Counted from the first letter of the stretch, positions 28,552 to 37,527 are shown. The stretch is 64,000 bases of DNA from Pseudomonas rhodesiae (GCF_007858255.1 NZ_VFEU01000002.1:310001-374000), one strand, 5' to 3'. A program made the numbers and translations. The notes: generated from the letters alone by a model not told the origin.

Positions 28552-29031
28552 TTACTGGGCGTCGCTTTCAAGCCACTTGTGGGACAGCGCCTTCAACCGC
28601 CCATCCGCCTTCACCCGCTCCAAGGCTTTGTCCAGGCTGGCCTTGAACGCCGGATTGCCCTTCTGGAACGGAATCGCCAGGTCAGGCGCCTGGTTATAGC
28701 TCTCGCTGAAATCGAACCGATCACGCAGCTCGGCAGTCATAGCGATATGGTTGATGGCCACGTCGTATTTGCCGCTTTCCACCCCTTGCAGCAAGTCAGT
28801 GTCATCGGTGGTGATGAAGGACGGGCGCACATCCATTTCCTTGGCCAGTTGCTCGCCCAGCTCCACTTCAAAGCCGGTGAGCTTGTCGCCCTCCTTGAAG
28901 TTGAACGGCGGGTGAGTGGCTTCAAGGGCGATGCGCAGTTCGCCGCGATCGTTCACATCGTCGATCAGTTCGGCATGGGCCAAAGGGCTCAGAAGAGGAA
29001 GCAGCAGTAACAGGCCAGGCGAAAAGCGCAT
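28552..29031 (-). CDS. Shortened family-3 periplasmic amino-acid-binding protein
   Basis: The 159-residue protein has a signal peptide (residues 1 to about 20, ending LAHA) and begins like an SBP_bac_3 amino-acid-binding protein: RGELRIALEATHPPFNFKEG, then GFEVELGEQLAKEM, DLLQGVESGKYDVAINHIAMTAE, DFSESY. It then goes straight to the closing segment (APDLAIPFQKGN, KADGRLKALSHKW). Members are usually about 250 residues; the second lobe, roughly 80-90 residues, appears to be missing in frame. I chose ATG 29031, with GGAG 5 bp upstream, over GTG 29037. No permease or ATPase gene adjoins it. It may be a relic or a one-lobe sensor or scavenger. Confidence 0.8.
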   Translation of the reverse strand: MRFSPGLLLLLPLLSPLAHAELIDDVNDRGELRIALEATHPPFNFKEGDKLTGFEVELGEQLAKEMDVRPSFITTDDTDLLQGVESGKYDVAINHIAMTAELRDRFDFSESYNQAPDLAIPFQKGNPAFKASLDKALERVKADGRLKALSHKWLESDAQ

Positions 29032-29165
29032 GGTCACTCCTAGAGAATTCGAATGTGCGAGGCGCCGTTCAGCATCGCTTTGCTATGGTGTTGAGTGCCT
29101 TGGACAGCAATTTGCCGCGAAGTTGTCATAAACCTACAGATTTCACAGAAAAACTGGAGAAGCGA

Positions 29166-29606
29166 ATGAAAGCCCTTTTGTCCCGTGCAACGATTGCCAG
29201 CCTGTTGCTGGGTGCCTCGATGTTGGCCAGCGCCGCCGACCTTCCACGTACGCCGGCGCCTGAAGGTGCCGAAGTGTTTATCGTCTCGCCGAAGGATGGC
29301 GCGACCGTCGACAAAACCTTCACCGTCAAATTCGGCGTCAAGAACCTGGACCTGGAACCTATCGATAAGCAAGTGCCTAACGCCGGCCACCATCACCTGC
29401 TGGTCGACCAGGACGTGACGGCGCTTAAAGCCGACGAGGCGATCCCGGCCACTGCCACCTCGATCCACTTCGGCAAGGCGCAAACCGAAACCGAACTCAC
29501 CCTGGCCCCCGGCAAGCACACCTTGCAACTGGTGGCGGGCGACAACGTGCATCGCCAGTTCGAGCCAACGGTCGCCTCGAAAGTCATCACCGTTAACGTC
29601 AAGTAA
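29166..29606 (+). CDS. DUF4399 exported protein
   Basis: The 146-residue protein has a signal peptide (MKALLSRATIASLLLGASML, ending near ASA at residue 23). The single DUF4399 domain is marked by VFIVSPKDGATV, VPNAGHHHLLVD and TLQLVAGDN. The HHH cluster could bind metal (inference). ATG 29166 follows a GGAGAAG ribosome site. A strong terminator separates it from serA. Confidence 0.83.
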   Translation: MKALLSRATIASLLLGASMLASAADLPRTPAPEGAEVFIVSPKDGATVDKTFTVKFGVKNLDLEPIDKQVPNAGHHHLLVDQDVTALKADEAIPATATSIHFGKAQTETELTLAPGKHTLQLVAGDNVHRQFEPTVASKVITVNVK

Positions 29607-29620
29607 GCGTTCTGCGGACA

Positions 29621-29656
29621 AAAAAATGGGAGACCCCTGCGGGTCTCCCATTTTTT
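29621..29656. terminator. Bidirectional terminator between DUF4399 gene and serA
   Basis: A perfect 16-bp stem (29621-29636 with 29641-29656: AAAAAATGGGAGACCC and its complement) with a CTGC loop has A and T tracts on both flanks. It serves both convergent genes. Confidence 0.95.
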
Positions 29657-29673
29657 GTGCAGCGGTTAAAGCC

Positions 29674-30903
29674 TTAGAACAACACGCGGCTACGGATAGT
29701 GCCGTTGATGTGCTGCAGCTTCTCTTGCGCCAGGTCCGAGTATTCGGCGTCGACGTCGATTACCACGTAGCCGACTTTCTCGTTGGTCTGCAGGAACTGA
29801 CCGGAGATGTTGATGCCGTTTTCCGCGAAAACCTTGTTGATCTCGCTCATCACACCCGGAATGTTCTGGTGGATGTGCAACAGGCGGTGCTTGCCAGGGT
29901 GAGCCGGCAGGGCCACTTCCGGGAAGTTGACGGACGAGACCGACGTACCGTTGTCGCTGTACTTGACCAGCTTCTCGGCCACTTCCAGGCCGATGTTGGC
30001 CTGGGCCTCAGCGGTGGAACCGCCGATGTGCGGGGTCAGGATCACGTTGTCCAGGCCACGCAGCGGGCTTTCGAAGATGTCGTCGTTGGAGCGAGGTTCT
30101 ACCGGGAATACGTCGATGGCGGCGCCGATCAGGTGCTTGTCCTTGATCGCGTCGGCCAGGGCGTCCAGCTCCACCACGGTGCCGCGCGCGGCGTTGATCA
30201 GGATGCCGCCTTTCTTGATGGCGCGGATTTCCTTCTCGCCGATCATCCACTGGGTTTCAGCGGTTTCCGGAACGTGCAGGGTCACGATGTCGGACATGCC
30301 CAGCAACTCGGTCAGGCTCGACACCTGAGTGGCGTTGCCCAGCGGCAGCTTGGTCAGGGTGTCGTAGAAGAACACCTGCATGCCCAGGCCTTCGGCCAGG
30401 ACCGACAATTGCGTACCGATCGAACCGTAACCGACGATGCCCAGCTTTTTGCCACGGATTTCGAAGGAATTGGCCGCGCTTTTGATCCAGCCGCCACGGT
30501 GGCAGGAAGCGTTCTTCTCCGGGATGCCGCGCAGCAACAGGATCGCCTCGGCCAACACCAGCTCCGCCACGGAACGGGTGTTGGAGTACGGTGCGTTGAA
30601 CACTGCAATACCGCGCTCGCGTGCGGCGTTGAGGTCGACCTGGTTGGTGCCGATGCAGAAACAGCCGACCGCCACGAGTTTCTTGGCGTGATCGAAGATC
30701 TCTTCGGTCAACTGAGTGCGTGAGCGAATGCCGATAAAGTGCGCGTCGGCGATCTTTTCCTTGAGCTGGGCTTCCGGCAGAGAACTGGTGATGTACTCAA
30801 TGCTGGTGTACCCGGCGGCTTTCAGAACGTCGACAGCCGATGGGTGGACGCCTTCCAGAAGAAGGAACTTGATCTTGCTCTTATCGAGAGAAGTCTTGCT
30901 CAT
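29674..30903 (-). CDS. serA: D-3-phosphoglycerate dehydrogenase
   Basis: The 409-residue NAD-dependent enzyme performs the first step of serine synthesis. Catalytic residues fall at the same numbers as in E. coli SerA: R240 (INAARGTVV), E269 (FPVEP) and H292 (LTPHIGGST). The nucleotide fold is GIVGYGSIG at 155-163. The C-terminal ACT domain (about 335-409) would bind serine for feedback control. Like its E. coli counterpart it may also reduce 2-oxoglutarate. It is divergent from a D-2-hydroxyglutarate dehydrogenase-like gene. Confidence 0.97.
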   Translation of the reverse strand: MSKTSLDKSKIKFLLLEGVHPSAVDVLKAAGYTSIEYITSSLPEAQLKEKIADAHFIGIRSRTQLTEEIFDHAKKLVAVGCFCIGTNQVDLNAARERGIAVFNAPYSNTRSVAELVLAEAILLLRGIPEKNASCHRGGWIKSAANSFEIRGKKLGIVGYGSIGTQLSVLAEGLGMQVFFYDTLTKLPLGNATQVSSLTELLGMSDIVTLHVPETAETQWMIGEKEIRAIKKGGILINAARGTVVELDALADAIKDKHLIGAAIDVFPVEPRSNDDIFESPLRGLDNVILTPHIGGSTAEAQANIGLEVAEKLVKYSDNGTSVSSVNFPEVALPAHPGKHRLLHIHQNIPGVMSEINKVFAENGINISGQFLQTNEKVGYVVIDVDAEYSDLAQEKLQHINGTIRSRVLF

Positions 30904-31107
30904 CTGCGTAAACCTGTATCCCGGAGAAAAATGGCAGGGAGTCGGATCACTTAAGCTGACCCGGACGGCAGGAAAGCCGTCACCGCAGAAACGCCCTTGG
31001 GCTCTGTCCTGCGGGGGCGGTATGCTAGCATATGCGCCCCGCTAAACACCTATCCTGCGACGTGAAGCGTTCTCAGGATGACCATGAATTGTTCGAGAGT
31101 TCTGTCG

Positions 31108-32502
31108 ATGACCCATCCTGCCCTGATTGATGAGCTAAAGACCCTGGTTGAGCCCGGCAAAGTGCTGACCGACGCCGACTCCCTGGAGGCTTACGGCAAG
31201 GATTGGACTAAACACTTCGCCCCCGCGCCGACCGCCATCGTGTTTCCCAAGACCATCGAGCAGGTGCAGGCGGTTGTGCGTTGGGCCAATGAGCGCAAGG
31301 TGGCGCTGGTGCCGTCCGGCGGGCGTACGGGGCTGTCGGCCGCAGCCGTTGCGGCTAATGGCGAAGTGGTGGTGTCTTTCGACTATATGAACCAGATCCT
31401 CGACGTAAACCTCACCGACCGCACCGCCGTGTGCCAGCCAGGCGTGGTCACCAAGCAGTTGCAAAACGTCGCCGAAGAAAACGGCCTGTACTATCCCGTG
31501 GACTTTGCATCCTCCGGTTCCAGTCAGATTGGCGGCAATATCGGCACCAATGCCGGCGGGATCAAGGTCATTCGCTATGGTATGACCCGTAACTGGGTGG
31601 CCGGCATCAAAGTCGTCACCGGCAAGGGCGACGTGCTGGAGCTGAACCGCGACCTGATCAAGAACGCCACCGGCTATGACATGCGCCAGCTGTTTATCGG
31701 CGCCGAAGGCACCCTGGGCTTTGTGGTCGAAGCCACCATGCGCCTGGACCGTGCACCGAAGAACCTCACCGCCATGGTGCTGGGCACCACCGATTTCGAC
31801 TCGATCATGCCGGTGCTGCATGCCTTCCAGGGCAAGTTGGACCTGACGGCTTTCGAGTTCTTCTCCGACAAGGCCCTGGCCAAAGTCCTCGGGCGTGGCG
31901 ACGTGCCTGCGCCGTTCGAAACCGAGTGCCCGTTCTACGCGCTGCTGGAATTCGAAGCCACCACCGAAGAAGTTGCCAATCATGCCCTGGAAACCTTCGA
32001 GCACTGTGTCGAGCAGGGCTGGGTGCTGGACGGCGTGATGAGCCAAAGCGAAACCCAATTGCACAACCTGTGGAAACTGCGCGAGTACATCTCCGAGACC
32101 ATTTCCCACTGGACGCCTTACAAGAACGATATTTCGGTGACCGTCAGCAAAGTGCCGGCATTCTTGAAGGAAATCGACGCAATCGTCGGAGAACACTACC
32201 CGGACTTCGAAATCGTCTGGTTTGGCCACATCGGTGACGGCAACCTGCACCTGAACATCCTCAAGCCGGAAAATCTGAGCAAGGATGAGTTCTTCGCCAA
32301 GTGCGCCACCGTCAACAAGTGGGTCTTTGAAACCGTCGAGAAATACAACGGGTCGATCTCCGCTGAGCACGGCGTGGGCATGACCAAACGCGATTACCTG
32401 ACCTACAGCCGTTCGCCAGTTGAAATCGAATACATGAAAGCCGTCAAAGCGGTGTTCGACCCGAACGGGATCATGAACCCCGGCAAGATCTTCGCTGTTT
32501 AA
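31108..32502 (+). CDS. FAD-linked D-2-hydroxyglutarate dehydrogenase-like oxidase
   Basis: The 464-residue FAD_binding_4/FAD-oxidase-C protein has FAD-binding loops PSGGRTGLSAA and SSGSSQIGGNIGTNAGG, and the metal-binding His region WFGHIGDGNLHLN. AEHGVGMTKR is near the end. In Pseudomonas the enzyme beside serA oxidises D-2-hydroxyglutarate, which SerA can form, and so pulls serine synthesis forward. The divergent serA neighbour fits this. Starts at 31078 and 31084 are also open; I prefer ATG 31108 because family members begin close to ALIDELKTLVEPGKVLTD. D-lactate is the main alternative substrate. Confidence 0.88.
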   Translation: MTHPALIDELKTLVEPGKVLTDADSLEAYGKDWTKHFAPAPTAIVFPKTIEQVQAVVRWANERKVALVPSGGRTGLSAAAVAANGEVVVSFDYMNQILDVNLTDRTAVCQPGVVTKQLQNVAEENGLYYPVDFASSGSSQIGGNIGTNAGGIKVIRYGMTRNWVAGIKVVTGKGDVLELNRDLIKNATGYDMRQLFIGAEGTLGFVVEATMRLDRAPKNLTAMVLGTTDFDSIMPVLHAFQGKLDLTAFEFFSDKALAKVLGRGDVPAPFETECPFYALLEFEATTEEVANHALETFEHCVEQGWVLDGVMSQSETQLHNLWKLREYISETISHWTPYKNDISVTVSKVPAFLKEIDAIVGEHYPDFEIVWFGHIGDGNLHLNILKPENLSKDEFFAKCATVNKWVFETVEKYNGSISAEHGVGMTKRDYLTYSRSPVEIEYMKAVKAVFDPNGIMNPGKIFAV

Positions 32503-32525
32503 ACCGCCCCTGAAGGAGTCGTTTC

Positions 32526-33191
32526 ATGAGCTACCAGCACAAGTATGTCGACGGCACCAATATCCATTTTCCTGTGGGGAAAGTGGTGTGTATTGGGCGC
32601 AATTACGCCGAACATGCCAAGGAACTGGATAACCCGGTGCCGACCGAACCTTTGCTGTTCATCAAGCCGGGCAGTTGCGTGGTGCCGTTGGAAGGCGGTT
32701 TCGCTATTCCCGCAGAGCGTGGTTCGGTGCATTACGAGGCGGAAATCGCGGTGTTGATCGGCAAGCCATTGTCGGCCAAGCCCAGCCGTGAAGAAGTGCT
32801 GGATGCCATTTCCGGCTTCGCCCCGGCGTTGGATCTGACCCTGCGCGACAAGCAGGCCGAACTGAAAGCCAAGGGCCTGCCGTGGGAAGTCGCCAAGTCG
32901 TTCGACGGCGCGGCGGTGATTGCGCCCTTCGTGGTCGGCAGCGCCTTCCCGGACCTGACCGACATCGGCATTCGCCTGACCATCAATGGCGAAGTGCGCC
33001 AGGACGGTAACAGCGCGCAGATGCTCAACCCTATCGTTCCGATGATCCAGTACATGGCCGGCTGCTTCTCGCTGCAGGCGGGGGATGTGATCCTCACCGG
33101 CACCCCGGCCGGCGTAGGCCCGTTGAATGCAGGCGATGAACTGATGCTGGAATTGCCGGGCGTAAGTCGCTTCGAAAGCGTCGTCCGCTAA
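32526..33191 (+). CDS. Fumarylacetoacetate hydrolase-family protein
   Basis: The 221-residue FAH-fold enzyme has IGRNYAEHAKEL near the start, the metal-binding HYEAEIAVLIGK and ALDLTLRD, and the closing motif DVILTGTPAGVGPL. This size and pattern match YcgM/FAHD1-type acylpyruvate hydrolases or oxaloacetate decarboxylases. It begins 23 bp after the FAD oxidase gene behind GAAGGAG and is probably co-transcribed with it. The substrate is not determined. Confidence 0.88.
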   Translation: MSYQHKYVDGTNIHFPVGKVVCIGRNYAEHAKELDNPVPTEPLLFIKPGSCVVPLEGGFAIPAERGSVHYEAEIAVLIGKPLSAKPSREEVLDAISGFAPALDLTLRDKQAELKAKGLPWEVAKSFDGAAVIAPFVVGSAFPDLTDIGIRLTINGEVRQDGNSAQMLNPIVPMIQYMAGCFSLQAGDVILTGTPAGVGPLNAGDELMLELPGVSRFESVVR

Positions 33192-33199
33192 GCACGCCG

Positions 33200-33233
33200 T
33201 AGGAGGGGGCTTGCCCCCTTCTATAAAAGGGGG
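33200..33233. repeat. REP-derived hairpin
   Basis: AGGAGGGGGCTTGCCCCCTT is followed by AAGGGGG (33227-33233), which can pair with CCCCCTT (33214-33220). It lies just after the FAH-family gene and may act as its terminator. Confidence 0.5.
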
Positions 33234-33359
33234 ACGAGCACGTCTCACATCACGGCTTTTGCATTTTTTTCACACGCGATCCGGATAATCTTCAGGCTCC
33301 AGCACGCGAGCCCATTGATCCTGTGCTAATCCCCTAATCACTTCTCGGAAAAGCGCTCA

Positions 33360-34286
33360 ATGGCCGTGCCTCTGCCCTCTGCATCATCCAAGCCCCGCTC
33401 CCGCTTTGCCCTGCGCTGGTATTCCTGGCTGTTTCTGGTCGGGGCGGTGGTGTATGGCGTGGCGTGGGCCATGCATTGGGACGATCGAGGCGTGCTGTGG
33501 GTGCTGGAGCGATTTGAAAGCGCTGCCGAGCGCAAGGAAAGTGTCTGGCTGCCGGACTATCAGGCGGTGATCGATGCCAAGGTGCTGCCGGGCATGGAAA
33601 AAGACGAAGCGTCGGACCTCACCTATAACCCACAGACCAAGACCCTGTTCTCTGTCATGGGCAAAAACCCGTTTCTTGTGGAGCTGAACCTGCAAGGCGA
33701 CGTGCTGCGCAAGATGCCGCTCAACGGCTGGAGCAATCCGGAAGGCGTCGCGATGCTGGAAAACGGCCTGATGGCGGTGGTCGATGAACGTCAACACACG
33801 CTGACCATCGTCAAGGTCGATGCCACGACCCAGCAGTTGAACAAAGCCGACTTCACCAGTTACGACCTGGGCCCCTCCAAGGACCAGAACAAAGCGTTTG
33901 AGGCCGTGACTTGGGACAAGCGCACTCAGCAACTGGTGCTCGGTGAGGAGCGTCCGCCGGCATTGTTCACCTGGAAAAGCGACGGCAGCCAGAGCCTGAC
34001 TGGCGATAAACAAAAGCTGGCCAGCAAAGAGTTGGACATGCGCAACCTCTCGGCCCTGGCCGTCGACCCACGCACGGGCCATCTACTGGTGTTATCGGCC
34101 GACTCTCACTTGTTGCTGGAGTTGGATGAAAAGGGCGATCAGGTCAGCTTCATGACCTTGCTCGGTGGCTTCAATGGCCTCAAGGACACGATTCCGCGAG
34201 CCGAAGGGGTGACCATGGACGAGGATGGCAACCTGTACGTGGTGAGCGAGCCGAACCTGTTCTATCGTTTCGAAAAGCAGAAGTAG
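33360..34286 (+). CDS. SdiA-regulated-domain (YjiK-like) beta-propeller protein, copy 1
   Basis: The 308-residue protein has an N-terminal membrane anchor (WYSWLFLVGAVVYGVAWAM, residues about 20-38) and an SdiA-regulated domain, a beta-propeller-like fold of unknown function. Repeating blades are visible: ASDLTYNPQTKTLFSVMGKN, NPEGVAMLENGLMAVVDERQ, LSALAVDPRTGHLLVLS, and EGVTMDEDGNLYVVSEPNLF. The domain probably faces the periplasm. It is the first of two tandem paralogues that lead into the convergent aaaA. Confidence 0.82.
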   Translation: MAVPLPSASSKPRSRFALRWYSWLFLVGAVVYGVAWAMHWDDRGVLWVLERFESAAERKESVWLPDYQAVIDAKVLPGMEKDEASDLTYNPQTKTLFSVMGKNPFLVELNLQGDVLRKMPLNGWSNPEGVAMLENGLMAVVDERQHTLTIVKVDATTQQLNKADFTSYDLGPSKDQNKAFEAVTWDKRTQQLVLGEERPPALFTWKSDGSQSLTGDKQKLASKELDMRNLSALAVDPRTGHLLVLSADSHLLLELDEKGDQVSFMTLLGGFNGLKDTIPRAEGVTMDEDGNLYVVSEPNLFYRFEKQK

Positions 34287-34406
34287 CTGACGAAATACGT
34301 CGGACATTTCTCTTTCAACGGCATTCGCCAGACAGTGGGGCGCGTTTAAGTTTAAATTCAGACCGGCGTGATATTTATTCGCCACTTTTGACTTTGAGCT
34401 CGCCCA

Positions 34407-35315
34407 ATGCGTCGACTTGCCCGCCCCAAACCTATTCTTTTGATGCTTGCGCTGGTCATCGTGATCAGCGCCGTCGCTGTTGCGCAGTACTTCCGTCTCT
34501 TTGAGCGCGCCTGGTTCAACTTGCAGGCGTGGCGCCAGCCTACCAATGAGCAATCCATTGGCCTGGCGGATTACCGCGTGGTGCTGGAGGCGCAGGTGAT
34601 TGAGGGGTTGGACGACGACGTGTCAGCCCTCACCTACGATCCGATCCGCAAAAGCCTGTTTACCGTGACCAATAAAAACGCCGAGATGATCGAGCTGTCC
34701 CTGGAGGGTAAGATCCTGCGGCGTATTCCCCTGGTCGGGTTTGGCGATGCCGAGGCCGTGGAGTTCATCAGCGAGAACATCTACGTTATCAGCGATGAGC
34801 GCCAGCAACGGCTGATCAAAGTGCATGTGGACGATGACACCGAATTCCTCGACGCGGCCGACGCCGAACAAATGACCTTGGGCGTGCATGTCGGCGGCAA
34901 CAAGGGCTTTGAGGGTTTGGCCTACGATTCGGTGGGCAAGCGTCTGTTCGTCGCCAAGGAGCGCGACCCGATGCTGATCTACGAGGTGCACGGCTTTCCT
35001 CATTTCAAGCCGGAAAAAACCTACTCGGTGCATGTGATCAACAACCCCAAGCGTGACGCCGGGTTGTTTGTGCGCGACCTGTCGAGCCTGCAATACGACG
35101 AGCGCAGCGGCCATTTACTGGCGCTGTCGGATGAGTCGTTTCTGGTGCTGGAGCTGGACATCGACGGTCGCCCGTTGAGCAGTCTGTCTCTGCTCAACGG
35201 ACGCCAGGGTTTGAAAAAACGCGTGCCTCAGGCCGAAGGCATTGCCATGGATGACGATGGCGCGCTGTACCTTGTCAGCGAGCCGAACCTGTTCTACGTG
35301 TTCAAAAAGCCCTGA
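34407..35315 (+). CDS. SdiA-regulated-domain (YjiK-like) beta-propeller protein, copy 2
   Basis: The 302-residue paralogue of the preceding gene has anchor PILLMLALVIVISAVAVAQY (residues 7-26) and the same blade sequence: VSALTYDPIRKSLFTVTNKN, DAEAVEFISENIYVISDERQ, and EGIAMDDDGALYLVSEPNLF. The two proteins share layout but have diverged considerably, suggesting an old duplication. Function is unknown; related E. coli YjiK is named for regulation by the quorum receptor SdiA. Its stop codon abuts the stop of aaaA. Confidence 0.82.
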   Translation: MRRLARPKPILLMLALVIVISAVAVAQYFRLFERAWFNLQAWRQPTNEQSIGLADYRVVLEAQVIEGLDDDVSALTYDPIRKSLFTVTNKNAEMIELSLEGKILRRIPLVGFGDAEAVEFISENIYVISDERQQRLIKVHVDDDTEFLDAADAEQMTLGVHVGGNKGFEGLAYDSVGKRLFVAKERDPMLIYEVHGFPHFKPEKTYSVHVINNPKRDAGLFVRDLSSLQYDERSGHLLALSDESFLVLELDIDGRPLSSLSLLNGRQGLKKRVPQAEGIAMDDDGALYLVSEPNLFYVFKKP

Positions 35316-37262
35316 TCAGAACATCCATTGCACACCCAGTGAATAGCCGGTCTGGCTGCCTTCGGTATGGCCCAGGCGGCTATTGACCTCGGCATACACC
35401 CCCAGCTGTGGGGTAATCGCCAACTGGCTGCCCAGTTGGGCGCGACCAAAATGCTTATCCACAGCGCCGAGCCGCGCGGTACGCGCCTGGCCATCGGCGC
35501 GGGCGGTCAATTGCAGATCGTCCAGACGGCCGTCGGCCAATTCCTCAACCCAGGCAATGTCGCCGTAGGGCATCAGGCTTAGGCCATGAGGCAGTGCGAC
35601 GGTACCGCGTACTCGCCAACCAAGGCTGGCTTCCAGGGAGTCGAAGGATTGTTCCTCGTACTCAAGGGCGGTGCGCAGGTTTTGTTTCTCGTGGAATTTA
35701 TCGATGCGTGAGTGGCTGTAGTCCAGGCCGGCGAACGGGCCGCTCTTGATTGCGCCGAGGTCAAAGTCGTAGCCGCCCAGCACCCGCGCGCCGAGCGTCA
35801 ATGCGTCAGTGCTGCCGGTCAGCTGTTGATTGAGCAGGATCGGCCCGCCATTGGCCTGGATCAGCAGGTTGCGCCGGCTATCGAAGCGGCTGTGGCCGAT
35901 GCTCAGGTCGCCGGCCAGCCAGCTCGGCCCGCCATCGTTAAGCAGCGCATAGGCGGCAGCTTGCCAGGTGTCGCTGTCGAGTTTGCCGCGGTGCTCCAGT
36001 TTGTCGCGGCCGTTGAGGTAACTGAGGCTGGCGCCGATGTTCAGGCTCGCGCTGAGTTGGTAATCGCCCAGGGCGTGCAGGCCCACGCGCCGGGCCTCTG
36101 GGTTGGGCGCCGTGTCGAAGCCACTGTCGGGGTTGTATTCGCCGTCCACGCCAATCTCGCCGTCAAAGCTGCCTACCTCGCGGCTGGCCGATTGCAAGGT
36201 CAGCCAGCGGCGATCGTGCAGGCGCACCATCGCTTGGTGCTGGCGCTGCAGGTTGTCCTGCATATTGCGCGCGACGGCGCCGCCGGAAGCGGTTGAGGCC
36301 AGCAGGTCAGCGTTGGTCAGCTCCAGCACCAAGCGGCTGAGCAGGCGCGAATAGTCGCGCAGACGCTGGTCAATGCGCGCCTGGCCGAAGGCATCGGTGA
36401 GTACTGCTTTGTTGTCTTCAGCGGGGTCGTGCCAGGTCGAGCCGCCGGGGATTTTCGGGTTATTGGTCTGGGTATAGCCGTCCAGGTCGCCCAGTTCCCA
36501 GTTAGTGGCCTCTATATAGAGGATTGGTATGTTCAGCGCTTCGAATGCTTCGCCGTCGCTGCAGCAACCGGTGCCTGTGGGGTATTGCGGGTCGAGGCCG
36601 GGGTTGGTGAACAAAGGAATATTCAATTCCTTGGCGATCTGGAAGGTGTGTTCGCGCAATGCCGCCAGTGCGGGGTTGGCGGTGCTGTTCTGGCCGGCGT
36701 GGGCGTACATCATGTCGCCGGTGATCAGACTGTCGAGGTTGATCATCGCCAGCATATTCGCGCGTTGGCTGGCGCTCAGCGAATCGACGAACGCCCGGGA
36801 GCCGCGCAAGCCTTCTTCTTCCGCGCCGAAACCGACAACCTGCAGGCCGTTTTCCAGCTGCAGACCGCCCAGGTTCTTCGCCACTTCGGTCAGCACACTG
36901 GCGCCGGAACCGTTGTCATCCAGGCCTTGCAGGGTAGGGCGGCCAAAGTAAGTGTCGAAATGCGCGCCAATTACCACGTACTGCGGCCGAGTGCCGGCGG
37001 CGTAGGCCACTACGTTCTGCGAGGCGCGGCTGCCGCTGTTCCAGGTGAAGTCCTGACGGCTGATGGTGTAGGCCGTGCCCATCTGGCTTTGCATCCAGTC
37101 GGCCGCGCCGGCGAAATTGGCCGTGCCACGATACCGGCCGGGGTAGTCGTTGATCAGCTTTTCCAGGGTGGTGTTGGCGTGCTCGCCGTATTCGTAGGCT
37201 GAGGCTTGCAGGGACACCAGGGCGCAGGTCGCGCCGATCGCGAAGGCGAGGGGCTTTATCAC
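35316..37262 (-). CDS. aaaA: Autotransporter aminopeptidase (M28 family), AaaA type
   Basis: The 648-residue surface protein has a signal peptide (residues 1-22), then an M28 zinc aminopeptidase passenger and a C-terminal autotransporter beta-barrel ending in a terminal Phe (GVQWMF). Zinc and catalytic motifs are H101-x-D103 (GAHFDTYF), D115 (GLDDNGSGAS), the EEE at 148-150 (GFGAEEEGLRGS), and INLDSL. I chose GTG 37262, 7 bp after AAGGA; a longer frame to 37520 would bury the signal peptide. The P. aeruginosa homologue AaaA (PA0328) releases N-terminal arginine from peptides at the cell surface, which supplies nitrogen. Confidence 0.9.
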   Translation of the reverse strand: MIKPLAFAIGATCALVSLQASAYEYGEHANTTLEKLINDYPGRYRGTANFAGAADWMQSQMGTAYTISRQDFTWNSGSRASQNVVAYAAGTRPQYVVIGAHFDTYFGRPTLQGLDDNGSGASVLTEVAKNLGGLQLENGLQVVGFGAEEEGLRGSRAFVDSLSASQRANMLAMINLDSLITGDMMYAHAGQNSTANPALAALREHTFQIAKELNIPLFTNPGLDPQYPTGTGCCSDGEAFEALNIPILYIEATNWELGDLDGYTQTNNPKIPGGSTWHDPAEDNKAVLTDAFGQARIDQRLRDYSRLLSRLVLELTNADLLASTASGGAVARNMQDNLQRQHQAMVRLHDRRWLTLQSASREVGSFDGEIGVDGEYNPDSGFDTAPNPEARRVGLHALGDYQLSASLNIGASLSYLNGRDKLEHRGKLDSDTWQAAAYALLNDGGPSWLAGDLSIGHSRFDSRRNLLIQANGGPILLNQQLTGSTDALTLGARVLGGYDFDLGAIKSGPFAGLDYSHSRIDKFHEKQNLRTALEYEEQSFDSLEASLGWRVRGTVALPHGLSLMPYGDIAWVEELADGRLDDLQLTARADGQARTARLGAVDKHFGRAQLGSQLAITPQLGVYAEVNSRLGHTEGSQTGYSLGVQWMF

Positions 37263-37486
37263 AGGGTCTTCCTTGAAGTGACGGAGTGGTTGAGCCGAGA
37301 CCCTTTGCACAATGTGCGCCTCATTCCCTGGGCGATTGTGAATTGGCGCATTGTTAAACGGCGGGGTCGCGTGGTTGTAAGTTGTAACGGATTTGATACC
37401 AGCGACGGCATTGAATGCCGTGATTTGGCGCACGATTTTGGAGAGGGGTGCTGCGAAAGGTAGCGTTTTTGTTACATGGACAGGGG

Positions 37487-37516
37487 CTGTGGGAGGAGGC
37501 TGGCTCCGTCCCACAG
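37487..37516. repeat. REP-like hairpin beside rpiA
   Basis: CTGTGGGA (37487-37494) and TCCCACAG (37509-37516) form an outer stem around a GGAGGCTGGCTCCG core, 11 bp beyond the rpiA stop. It is likely the rpiA terminator or a REP relic. Confidence 0.5.
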
Positions 37517-37527
37517 TCAACCTGTGC

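Noticed and set aside
37263..37520. N-terminal extension of aaaA by 86 codons
   Set aside because: It would place the signal peptide inside the protein. GTG 37262 with AAGGA gives the expected length.
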